From an uncultured Bacillota bacterium (lineage in GTDB: Bacteria > Bacillota > Limnochordia > Limnochordales > ZCTH02-B6), in assembly GCA_937916565.1 (NCBI GenBank), contig CALFSR010000169.1, positions 1-12,395 of the forward strand: a DNA stretch of 12,395 nucleotides, in the 5' to 3' direction. A program made the translations under genes and the position numbers. The notes under the pieces were generated by a model that worked only from the letters and a program-made list of their open reading frames with translations, had not been told where the DNA came from and searched no databases. This document shows, piece after piece, positions 6,467 to 12,395 of the stretch (positions are counted from its first letter, which is position 1; every line of letters begins with the position of its first letter).

Positions 6467-7605
6467 GCGAGCCGCTGCGCTGGGTGGAAGTGGACCATGG
6501 GGCTTTGGCCCACAACGTCCGGCTGCTGCGGCAAGCCATCGGTCCAGCGCAGCTGTGGGCGGTCGTCAAGGCGCAGGGGTACGGCCACGGCGCGGTGGAA
6601 ACCGCCCAAACGGCCCTGGCCGCCGGGGCGGCCGGGCTAGTCGTGGCCGTCGTCGATGAGGCACTCGCCCTCAGGGCGGCCGGCATCGACGCGCCCATCC
6701 TCGTGCTGACGCCGCCCTTGCCGGAACAGGCGCCGGAGTTCGCCGCCTACGACCTCATCGCCGCCGTGGCCGACCGCGGGGCCGCGGCGGCTTTGTCCGC
6801 CGCCGGAGAGAGCCGTGGGCGGCGGATTCCCGTTCACCTCAAAGTGGATACCGGTATGGGACGCCTAGGCGTCATGCCCGAGGATGCTCCCGCGTTGCTG
6901 GAGAGCCTCCGGGATCTGGCCGGCATCACCGTCGAAGGCGTTTTCACCCATTTGGCGTGTGCCGATGAGGAGGACCTTACCTCGGCCCGGGCGCAGCTCG
7001 CCCGCTTTGACGGGGTGCTGGCGGACCTGGCCCGCCGTGGCCTGCGGCCCCCCGTCGTCCACGCGGCCAATAGCGCGGGCGCTCTCACGCTGCCTGAGTC
7101 CCGCCACACCATGGTCCGCGCCGGCATCGCTCTGTATGGTATCGCGCCGTCGGACGCCGTGCTGCGCCGGGCGGCCGCGGCCGGCATCGCCTTGCGGCCG
7201 GCGCTTTCATTCCGCACCCGCGTCGTGGCGGCCCGGCGTGTGCCGGCCGGCTGGCCGATAAGCTACGGCAGCACGTATGTGACGCCGGCGCCCACGACGG
7301 TGGTCACGTTGCCCGTCGGTTACTCGGACGGCCTCAGCCGGTCCTTGTCCCACAAGCTCCACGTGCTCGTGCACGGCCACAAGCGGCCGCTCATCGGGCG
7401 CATCTGCATGAACCACTGCATGGTCGACGCGGGCGACTTGCCTGTCCGCCCCGGGGACGTTGTCACCCTGCTCGGCGCAGACGGCCAGCAGGCAGTTACC
7501 GCCGAGGACTGGGCCAGGCACCTGGGGACGATCCCGTACGAGATCGTCTGCATGGTCGGATCCCGCAATCCCCGGCGCCACCTGGCCGCCGCCGGGGGAC
7601 GTTAA
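6463..7605 (+). CDS. alr: Alanine racemase (PLP-dependent)
   Basis: Alr converts L-alanine to D-alanine for peptidoglycan. The 380-residue length is normal. The PLP lysine is Lys36 in WAVVKAQGYGHG; most relatives have VKANAYGHG, so the AQG variant is slightly unusual. The TIM-barrel domain continues with HLKVDTGMGRLG, THLACADE, HAANSAG and MVRAGIALYG. In the C-terminal beta domain the second catalytic base is Tyr268 in ISYGSTYVTPA. The segment GRICMNHCMVD has Asn where the common motif is CMDQ; this still fits the family and may be a lineage variant. The protein ends GTIPYEIVCMVGSRNPRR, also typical. The ATG overlaps the stop of the CBS gene (ATGA, 6463-6466), and a Shine-Dalgarno sequence (GGGGGAGAGG) lies just upstream. 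It is probably the last gene of the operon, since 131 bp separate it from nadE. Confidence 0.96.
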   Translation: MSEPLRWVEVDHGALAHNVRLLRQAIGPAQLWAVVKAQGYGHGAVETAQTALAAGAAGLVVAVVDEALALRAAGIDAPILVLTPPLPEQAPEFAAYDLIAAVADRGAAAALSAAGESRGRRIPVHLKVDTGMGRLGVMPEDAPALLESLRDLAGITVEGVFTHLACADEEDLTSARAQLARFDGVLADLARRGLRPPVVHAANSAGALTLPESRHTMVRAGIALYGIAPSDAVLRRAAAAGIALRPALSFRTRVVAARRVPAGWPISYGSTYVTPAPTTVVTLPVGYSDGLSRSLSHKLHVLVHGHKRPLIGRICMNHCMVDAGDLPVRPGDVVTLLGADGQQAVTAEDWARHLGTIPYEIVCMVGSRNPRRHLAAAGGR

Positions 7606-7644
7606 GGGACGGCGCGCCTTTCGCCCAAAGCCGGGTGGGCCGTG

Positions 7645-7650
7645 TATACT
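7645..7650 (+). promoter_or_regulatory. Possible -10 element upstream of nadE
   Basis: TATACT at 7645-7650, directly preceded by TG, matches five of six bases of the sigma-A -10 consensus and stands out in very GC-rich DNA. It lies in the 131-bp alr-nadE gap, about 87 bases before the nadE ATG. No good -35 is present: TTTCGC (7619-7624) is 20 bases away and weak. A promoter starting the nadE-hemA-hemC unit is plausible but unproven. Confidence 0.35.
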
Positions 7651-7736
7651 GCGCGTGCGGTGCCCGCCCGGCAGGACCAGCGTTTCCCCCTGCGAATAAC
7701 CCGGGGAAGATCGTTCCGGTACGGGAGGAAGACAAG

Positions 7737-8507
7737 ATGGCCGAAGAGGCTCTGTCGCACGTCGTCGACGAACTGGTGCAATGGCTCAAGGAGCGCGTGG
7801 AGGAGGCTGGTGCGTCGGGTGCGGTCGTCGGCTTGAGCGGAGGGATCGACTCATCGGTGGTCGCAGCCTTGTGCCGTCGCGCGTTTCCCGGCCGCTGCCT
7901 CGGGGTGATCATGCCCTGCCACAGTGACCCGGCCGACGAGGCGGACGCGCGCCTGCTCGCGGAACACGAAGGCTTGCCGGTCGTACGGGTCGACCTGTCG
8001 CCCATCTACGACCAGCTGCTCGCGACGCTGCAGGCGGCCGCCGGCGGGGCGGAGGAGACCGCTCCGGAGGCGCGGGTGCGCCTTGCGCGCGCGAACCTCA
8101 AGCCGCGGCTGCGCATGAACACGCTCTATTACATCGCGAACTTGAACAACTACCTCGTCGTGGCGACCGGAAACCGTTCGGAGCTCCATGTGGGCTACTG
8201 CACCAAATACGGCGACACGGGCGACCTTTTGCCCTTGGGGAACTTGGTGAAGCGGCAGGTGTATGCCCTCGCCCGTCACCTCGGCCTGCCCGAGCGCCTG
8301 CTCCAGCGGCCGCCCAGCGCGGGCCTGTGGGCCGGGCAGACGGACGAAGGCGAGATGGGCCTGACCTACAACGATCTCGACACGTACTTGCTGGAAGGCG
8401 CCGCGCCCGCCGCGGTGGCGGCCCGCATCGACCGGATGCACCAGGCCAGCGGCCACAAGCGGCAGACGCCGCCGATCGCGCCGGTGGCATGGCCAACAGG
8501 AGCGTGA
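7737..8507 (+). CDS. nadE: NAD(+) synthetase, ammonia-dependent type
   Basis: NadE amidates nicotinic acid adenine dinucleotide to NAD+ with ATP, the last step of NAD synthesis. The start ATG 7737 has GGGAGGA (7723-7729) 7 bases upstream and gives 256 residues, close to single-domain NadE proteins (about 245-275). There is no N-terminal nitrilase-type glutaminase domain, so ammonia is the expected nitrogen donor. The ATP pyrophosphatase P-loop GLSGGIDSSVVAAL lies at residues 32-45. NLKPRLRMNTLYYIAN, ATGNRSELHVGYCTKYGDTG and DLLPLGNLVKRQVYALA follow in family order. The C-terminal part has PPSAGLWAGQTDEGEMGLTY and ends with HKRQTPPIAP before a short tail. The frame is open farther upstream (to GTG 7635), but that part does not resemble NadE. 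hemA starts 22 bp after its stop. With nnr nearby, two NAD(H)-maintenance genes share this window. Confidence 0.94.
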   Translation: MAEEALSHVVDELVQWLKERVEEAGASGAVVGLSGGIDSSVVAALCRRAFPGRCLGVIMPCHSDPADEADARLLAEHEGLPVVRVDLSPIYDQLLATLQAAAGGAEETAPEARVRLARANLKPRLRMNTLYYIANLNNYLVVATGNRSELHVGYCTKYGDTGDLLPLGNLVKRQVYALARHLGLPERLLQRPPSAGLWAGQTDEGEMGLTYNDLDTYLLEGAAPAAVAARIDRMHQASGHKRQTPPIAPVAWPTGA

Positions 8508-8518
8508 CATGGTAGAAT
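8490..8518 (+). promoter_or_regulatory. Possible sigma-A promoter giving a leaderless hemA transcript
   Basis: TGGCCA (8490-8495, four of six to TTGACA) and TAGAAT (8513-8518, five of six to TATAAT) are separated by exactly 17 bases. Transcription would start about 7 bases after the -10, near 8525-8526, only some 4 bases before the hemA ATG at 8530. This fits the absence of a Shine-Dalgarno sequence at normal distance: the nearest, AGGAG at 8498-8502, ends 27 bases before the ATG. The -35 lies inside the end of nadE. Chance occurrence cannot be excluded. Confidence 0.4.
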
Positions 8519-8529
8519 AACCGGTAGAC

Positions 8530-9831
8530 ATGCAGATCGTGCTGGTCGGCCTCAACCACAAGTCCGCCCCGGTGGCGGTGCGCGAGCGGCTGGCGTTCAG
8601 TGCGGACCAGGTGCCGCACCACTTGCGGCGCCTGGCTGGCGCGCCCGGCCTCTCGGAAGCAGCCATCCTCTCCACTTGCAACCGCACCGAGGTCTACGTT
8701 GCCGCCGGAGATGGCGCGCACGGGACGGAGACCGTCGTGGGATTCCTGTGCGCGTTTGCCGGTGAGCCTGCCGAGGCTGTCGCGCCTTACCTTTACAATC
8801 ACACCGGAGCCGCCGCGGCCCGGCACTTGGCGAGGGTCGCGGCCGGCCTGGACTCCATGCTCATCGGGGAAGCCCAGATCCTTGGACAAGTGCGGGCAGC
8901 GCTGCAGCTCGCCCAGGGTGCCGGAACCGCCGGGCCGCACGTAACCCGCCTGTTTGAAATCGCTCTGCGGGCCGGCAAGCGCGCCCGCGCGGAAACCGCC
9001 ATCGGCGAAGGTGCCGCCAGCATCAGCCATGCGTCCGTGCGGCTCGCGCAGCGCCTGTTTCCGAAGCTGGCCGAAAAGAACGTATTGCTCCTTGGCGCCG
9101 GCAAAGTCGCGGAACTCGTGGCCCGTCACCTTGCCCGCAAGGGCTCGGCCCGGGTGAGGGTGATGAACCGGACGCTGGAGCGGGCGCACCAGCTTGCCCA
9201 AACCTATGGCTGGCTGACGATGCCCCTGGACCGACTGTCCGAAGGTCTGGCCGAGGCCGACATCGTCATCAGCTCGACGGGTGCTCCTCAGCCCGTGATC
9301 AGCCGCGAACTGGTGGAGGCCGCCCTGGCCCGGCGGGAAGGCCGCCCGCTGGTCTTTATCGACCTCGCCGTCCCGCGGGACGTGGACCCGGCGGTGGACG
9401 ATTTGCCCGCCGTCTCCGTTTACAACATCGATGACCTGTACGCCGTCGTGGACACGACCGTCAGCGAACGGCGAGAGCAAATGGAGCAGGCGGGGGCCAT
9501 CGTCGACGAGGAAGTGCAGCAGTTTTGGGACTGGTACGGCCAGCGCTGGGTGGCTCCGGTCATCGCCGGGCTGCGGCGGCGGGCTGAAGCCATTCGTGAT
9601 CAGGAACTCGAGAAAGCGCTGCGGCGCCTCGCCCACCTGTCGGAAGCGGACAAGGAGTCCATCCGCGCGCTCAGCGCCGCCATCGTCAACAAGCTGTTGC
9701 ACGAGCCGACGGTACGCCTTAAGCGCGAGGCCCATTCGCCCGATGGGCAGCGGTTCGCGGCCGCGGCGGCCCGGCTGTTTGGCGTCGAGCAAGATCTCGA
9801 CTGGCCGGTCGAGCAGCGGCGCTTGGGCTAG
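8530..9831 (+). CDS. hemA: Glutamyl-tRNA reductase
   Basis: HemA reduces glutamyl-tRNA(Glu) to glutamate-1-semialdehyde with NADPH, the first committed step of the C5 tetrapyrrole pathway. The 433-residue length is in the normal range. The N-terminus MQIVLVGLNHKSAPVAVRERLAF is typical and fixes ATG 8530 as the start. The catalytic Cys50 is in ILSTCNRTEVY, and His99 with the following RVAAGLDSMLIGEAQILGQV forms the second conserved catalytic-domain block. The NADPH-binding Rossmann domain shows VLLLGAGKVAELVARHL (GAGKVAE at 189-195) and RVMNRTLERA, then ISSTGAPQPVI and FIDLAVPRDVDPAV. A helical dimerisation region (about 320-425) ends the protein, with IVNKLLHEPTVRLK. The start lacks a Shine-Dalgarno sequence. 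In many bacteria HemA is also controlled by heme-dependent protein turnover; nothing here tests that. hemC follows after 46 bp. Confidence 0.96.
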   Translation: MQIVLVGLNHKSAPVAVRERLAFSADQVPHHLRRLAGAPGLSEAAILSTCNRTEVYVAAGDGAHGTETVVGFLCAFAGEPAEAVAPYLYNHTGAAAARHLARVAAGLDSMLIGEAQILGQVRAALQLAQGAGTAGPHVTRLFEIALRAGKRARAETAIGEGAASISHASVRLAQRLFPKLAEKNVLLLGAGKVAELVARHLARKGSARVRVMNRTLERAHQLAQTYGWLTMPLDRLSEGLAEADIVISSTGAPQPVISRELVEAALARREGRPLVFIDLAVPRDVDPAVDDLPAVSVYNIDDLYAVVDTTVSERREQMEQAGAIVDEEVQQFWDWYGQRWVAPVIAGLRRRAEAIRDQELEKALRRLAHLSEADKESIRALSAAIVNKLLHEPTVRLKREAHSPDGQRFAAAAARLFGVEQDLDWPVEQRRLG

Positions 9832-9877
9832 TCTTCGCCCGGCTCGCGCCGGTCTGACGAGAAAGGGGTTGGGGCCG

Positions 9878-10984
9878 GTGCCTGAGCGGAAGCTCGTGAT
9901 AGGCACGCGCCCGAGTGCGCTGGCGCTCTGGCAGGCGCGCTTTGTGCTGGAACGCCTGGAGCAGGCCGCCCGGCGCCTTGGCCTGCCTTTCGGCTTTACC
10001 TTGAAGGAAATACGCACGGAAGGAGACCTCGATCATACAACCCCCCTGGCGGCCTTTGGCCAGCGGGGGGTCTTTGTGCGCGCGGTCGAGCAGGCGCTGC
10101 GCCGGGGAGAAGTGGACATCGCCGTCCACAGCCTCAAGGACTTGCCGGTGGAGCAGCCGGACGACCTGGTGCTGGCCGCCTACCCCGTGCGGGACGACGC
10201 CCGGGATGCGCTGGTGCTGGCGGCGCCCGGGGCTGGGCGCGGCGAACCGGAAGCGCCTTGCCCGGGTACGATGGCCTGCGGTCCCGCATCTTACTCCTCG
10301 GCGGCGGAGCCGTTGGAACGGCTTCCCCGCGGCGCCCGGCTGGGCACCGGTTCGCCCCGCCGCATCGCTCACCTGCAGCATTGGCGCCCCGATCTCGAGT
10401 TCGTACCCATCCGGGGCAACGTGGACACCCGGTTGCGCAAACTGAAGGACGACGGCCTGGACGCGGTCGTACTGGCCGCGGCCGGACTGCGCCGCCTCGG
10501 CTTGTGGGATGATCGGATGGTGCCTCTCGGGCCGGAGGTGTGCCTGCCTGCACCGGGACAGGGCGCCCTCGCGGTGGAGGTGCGCAAGGACGATGAGGCG
10601 GCCCTGGACGCCGTGCGGCTAATTGACGACGTCCGGGTGCGCTTGGCCGTGGCGGCCGAACGCGCGCTCCTGCTCCGCCTGGGCGGCGGGTGCCACGTGC
10701 CCGTCGGTGCCCTGGCCGAGTGGAGCGAGCAAGCCGGCGAATGGCGCATTGCCCTCAGCGCGTCGGTGGCGTCTCCGGACGGCCAGCGGCTCCTCATGGC
10801 CCATGAGAACCGGCGGTTTGGCGCCGCGTCGATTCTGGTGCAAGCAGGGCAAGAGGACCGCCGTGGCGTCGCTGATCCCGACCTCATCGCGAGCGCCGAA
10901 AGCGAGGCGCGGGAGTTGGCGGAAGACGCGGCGGCGGCGCTGCTTGCGCAAGGGGCGGGCGAACTGCTGGCGGCCGGTACTTGA
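9878..10984 (+). CDS. hemC: Hydroxymethylbilane synthase (porphobilinogen deaminase) with an unusual insertion
   Basis: HemC joins four porphobilinogens into hydroxymethylbilane. GTG 9878 with GAAAGGGG (9861-9868) upstream gives 368 residues beginning MPERKLVIGTRPSALALWQA, the normal N-terminus. Key residues are present: catalytic Asp88 in HSLKDLP, GTGSPRR (156-162), IRGNVDTRLRKL (178-189), LPAPGQGALAVE, and Cys272 in GGGCHVPVGA, the attachment site of the dipyrromethane cofactor. The protein is some 55 residues longer than E. coli HemC (313). Part of this is an insertion of roughly 26 residues between RDALV (109-113) and GTGSPRR, with the Cys pair of PCPGTMACGP. In typical HemC this link is about 16 residues. 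The frame is intact and the flanks align, so the enzyme is probably active. A small 5-bp hairpin (9839-9852) lies in the hemA-hemC gap. No hemD or hemB follows. Confidence 0.95.
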   Translation: MPERKLVIGTRPSALALWQARFVLERLEQAARRLGLPFGFTLKEIRTEGDLDHTTPLAAFGQRGVFVRAVEQALRRGEVDIAVHSLKDLPVEQPDDLVLAAYPVRDDARDALVLAAPGAGRGEPEAPCPGTMACGPASYSSAAEPLERLPRGARLGTGSPRRIAHLQHWRPDLEFVPIRGNVDTRLRKLKDDGLDAVVLAAAGLRRLGLWDDRMVPLGPEVCLPAPGQGALAVEVRKDDEAALDAVRLIDDVRVRLAVAAERALLLRLGGGCHVPVGALAEWSEQAGEWRIALSASVASPDGQRLLMAHENRRFGAASILVQAGQEDRRGVADPDLIASAESEARELAEDAAAALLAQGAGELLAAGT

Positions 10985-11001
10985 ACGTTTTGAGCATGTT
11001 T

Positions 11002-11046
11002 GACCCCGGTACCGCATAGGAACCACCCCGGGAGGGGTCGGGGTGG
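11002..11046 (+). promoter_or_regulatory. Structured leader that can hide the ribosome-binding site and start of the next gene
   Basis: ACCCC (11025-11029) and GGGGT (11034-11038) form a stem capped by GGGA, a GNRA-type tetraloop, placing the Shine-Dalgarno GGAGGGG (11031-11037) within the hairpin. Alternative pairings use the same bases: GACCCC (11002-11007) with GGGGTC (11034-11039), and CCACCCC (11023-11029) with GGGGTGG (11040-11046), the last covering the GTG start at 11043. No T-run follows, so this is not a standard terminator for hemC. Translational control is inference. Confidence 0.4.
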
Positions 11047-12098
11047 CCTGGCCGCAAGTCTTATTCTTCCGGGTTCGGTTGCGGCCTGCGCGGCGCCCGC
11101 CGTGGTGGCGAGCCGTGGCCGCGGCGAGCATCGTGGCGGGACTCGCCGCATGGGCGTCGTGGGCGGGGCTCGTCCCGCCCGGCGGCGCGGGTGTGGCGCT
11201 GCCCGTCGTGGGTTCTTTGGCTGCAGGTCCCGGGGACCGTCCTCTGGAACGCACCCTTTTTTTGATGTCCGACCCCGCCGGGGACGATTACGGGCCGGGA
11301 ACATACCGCTATCCGACCCACGATACGTTTGTCCCGGGCCTCTTTGATCTCACCGCCTTTGCCGTACGCGCCACCGATGAGCACGTATTGTTCGATCTCA
11401 CCTTCCGGGCGGTAAACAACCCGTGGCAAGCGCCGGAAGGTTTCTTTCACCAGCTCGTCGACATCTACATTGACACGACGCCCGGGCAGGGCCGCACCGA
11501 CCCGCTTTTCCCCGGGCCCCGCGTCCGCTTTGATCCCCGCTACGCCTGGGACGTGCACTTGCGCGCCGCACCCTTTGGCGGATCCCGGCTGGCCCGGGCA
11601 ACAGGCTCAAGCGAGTCTGGGCCGATGGGCGCGCCGGGGCGGGCGAGCGCGTCCGACCAGGAAAGCGCCTTCCCGGCCGGCGAGACGGCCGTCAAGGCCG
11701 GGCTCTTGCCCGACGGCCGCACCATCCGGCTTGCTGTGCCCGTGGCGGCCATCGGCGTCCCGCAGCCGTCCTGGCGATACTACGTCCTCGTCGGCGGTTT
11801 CGACGCGTTCGGCGAGGACGGTTACCGGGCGGTAGCGCACGATGAGACCGAATGGCTCCTTGGGGGCGGTCCGGAATCAGGGGAGGGTCCCTACGTCATT
11901 GACGTCTTGGCAGGGCGCTGGTGGCCGTCACAACGCCGCATGCTGGGATCGTTCGGGGTTCAGGCGGATGGAAAGGTCGTTTATGCCACGCTTAGGCCTG
12001 CGGCTCCCGGCCGCAGCTGGCTGCCGGCCGCGGCCTGTGCCCTCGCGCTGGTCTTGGCGGCAGTTGCTGGTGTAAGCGTGCTGCGCCGCCGCTCATGA
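11043..12098 (+). CDS. Membrane-anchored protein with a glucodextranase C-terminal-type (Glucodextran_C) domain
   Basis: GTG 11043 follows GGAGGGG (11031-11037) by 5 bases and gives 351 residues. The N-terminus is basic (RVRLRPARRPPWWR) and then hydrophobic (about 23-46), a signal peptide or signal anchor. A second hydrophobic segment (about 325-346), followed by RRRS, would anchor the C-terminus, leaving residues about 50-320 outside. That part contains DPAGDDYGPGTYRYPT (77-92), FVPGLFDLTAFAV, NNPWQAPEGFFHQLVDIYIDT (125-145), YYVLVGGFDAFGEDGYR and YVIDVL. This is the pattern of the C-terminal domain of glucodextranase and of domains attached to pullulanases and amylases. It has no visible catalytic domain, so a glucan-binding or surface-anchoring role is inferred. 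The putative debranching-enzyme gene that follows supports an alpha-glucan connection. A Gly/Ser-rich low-complexity stretch lies around 187-210. Confidence 0.8.
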   Translation: MAWPQVLFFRVRLRPARRPPWWRAVAAASIVAGLAAWASWAGLVPPGGAGVALPVVGSLAAGPGDRPLERTLFLMSDPAGDDYGPGTYRYPTHDTFVPGLFDLTAFAVRATDEHVLFDLTFRAVNNPWQAPEGFFHQLVDIYIDTTPGQGRTDPLFPGPRVRFDPRYAWDVHLRAAPFGGSRLARATGSSESGPMGAPGRASASDQESAFPAGETAVKAGLLPDGRTIRLAVPVAAIGVPQPSWRYYVLVGGFDAFGEDGYRAVAHDETEWLLGGGPESGEGPYVIDVLAGRWWPSQRRMLGSFGVQADGKVVYATLRPAAPGRSWLPAAACALALVLAAVAGVSVLRRRS

Positions 12099-12188
12099 GG
12101 AATGCCGGACAAGGCACCCTAACCGTAGCGCTGCAGCTGCCGCGCACAGTCGACGCCAAGGGTAGGCAGCGGGAGGACGGAGCGCGGG

Positions 12189-12395
12189 TTGGGGTACGAA
12201 GGCATAAGGTCCGGACATGCCCGCCACCGGTTGCGGCGAGGGAGCGGGGGGGCGCTGCCCGCAGGCGCCCGGGGCCCAGGATGGGCCGCCGGGAGCGGCG
12301 GGGATCCTTGGGAGAGCATCCAGATTGTCTGGCGGGCGACGGCGCCCGGTTTGGGGGAGACGCCCGAGTGGCTCGTCACCAACGGGCTCGGCGGG
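12189..12395 (+). CDS. Probable amylo-alpha-1,6-glucosidase (glycogen debranching) family protein, N-terminal fragment
   Basis: The frame ending at the window edge encodes TPEWLVTNGLGG in its last bases (12360-12395). EWLVTNGLGG is the characteristic N-terminal motif of bacterial and archaeal glycogen debranching enzymes of the amylo-alpha-1,6-glucosidase group, which remove alpha-1,6 branches from glucans. The start is uncertain. The frame is open from 12129 but contains no ATG or GTG. TTG 12189, with GGAG (12179-12182) 6 bases upstream, is used here; TTG 12231, TTG 12351 and a rare ATT at 12324 (GGAGAG 7 bases before it) are alternatives. The first 40 or so codons are Gly/Arg-rich and may not be coding. 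A run of seven G at 12246-12252 could hide an indel that would link ATG 12217 to this frame. It follows the Glucodextran_C-type gene by 90 bp, which fits a glucan-use pair. Confidence 0.55.
   Translation, partial: MGYEGIRSGHARHRLRRGSGGALPAGARGPGWAAGSGGDPWESIQIVWRATAPGLGETPEWLVTNGLGG

Noticed and set aside
7635..7736. N-terminal extension of NadE from GTG 7635
   Set aside because: The extra 34 residues do not resemble NadE and cross the TATACT element; ATG 7737 has a strong Shine-Dalgarno sequence and gives the family N-terminus.
9431..9877. Upstream extension of HemC into the hemA gene
   Set aside because: It is out of frame with HemA's conserved C-terminal region and unlike any HemC; GTG 9878 gives the standard MPERKLVIGTR start.
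8098..10017. Open frame of 639 codons on the - strand opposite nadE, hemA and hemC
   Set aside because: It is antisense to three conserved genes, shows no recognisable motif and no ribosome-binding site, and crosses gene borders.
11023..11046. Hairpin after hemC as a rho-independent terminator
   Set aside because: No T-run follows, and the hairpin contains the ribosome-binding site and start codon of the next gene.
1..12395. Mobile elements, CRISPR arrays, tRNA or rRNA genes
   Set aside because: No transposase or integrase motif, regular spaced repeat, cloverleaf or rRNA-like stretch was recognised; nearly all bases are accounted for by housekeeping genes.

Overview
The window is a GC-rich stretch in which every recognisable gene lies on the + strand. 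It looks like ordinary chromosome from a high-GC, probably thermophilic member of the Bacillota (Firmicutes). This rests on a glmS ribozyme, the linkage acpS-nnr-alr, strong Shine-Dalgarno sequences, GTG/TTG starts and strongly G/C third codon positions. The lineage (for example Symbiobacterium- or Thermaerobacter-like) is inference; no rRNA gene is present to test it.

Layout. Positions 1-285 are the C-terminal end of a TlpA/ResA-like thioredoxin-fold protein. A GC-rich leader with a perfect 12-bp hairpin follows, then glmM (phosphoglucosamine mutase). Immediately after its stop codon comes a complete glmS ribozyme, whose conserved core and helices P1, P3, P3.1, P4 and P4.1 can all be written out, then glmS. 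Tightly packed behind glmS are acpS, nnr, a two-CBS-domain protein gene and alr, joined by 4-bp stop/start overlaps or gaps of 2-30 bp. GlmM and GlmS make the amino-sugar precursor of the cell wall, Alr makes D-alanine for peptidoglycan, AcpS activates the acyl carrier protein, and Nnr repairs damaged NAD(P)H.

After a 131-bp gap with a possible -10 element come nadE (ammonia-dependent NAD synthetase), hemA (glutamyl-tRNA reductase) and hemC (hydroxymethylbilane synthase). hemA has no usable Shine-Dalgarno sequence but has promoter-like hexamers ending 11 bases before its ATG, so a leaderless transcript is possible. The tetrapyrrole cluster stops after hemC.

The last part changes theme to alpha-glucan metabolism. 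One gene encodes a membrane-anchored protein with a glucodextranase C-terminal-type domain. The first bases of what looks like an amylo-alpha-1,6-glucosidase (glycogen debranching) gene run off the window end; its start is unclear.

No mobile element, CRISPR array, tRNA or rRNA was seen, and I found no evidence of a wholly new system. The most interesting signals are RNA-level: ribozyme cleavage predicted one base after the glmM stop codon, at the head of a six-gene operon; the odd ribosome-binding region of glmS; the possible leaderless hemA; and a hairpin hiding the start of the glucan-binding gene.
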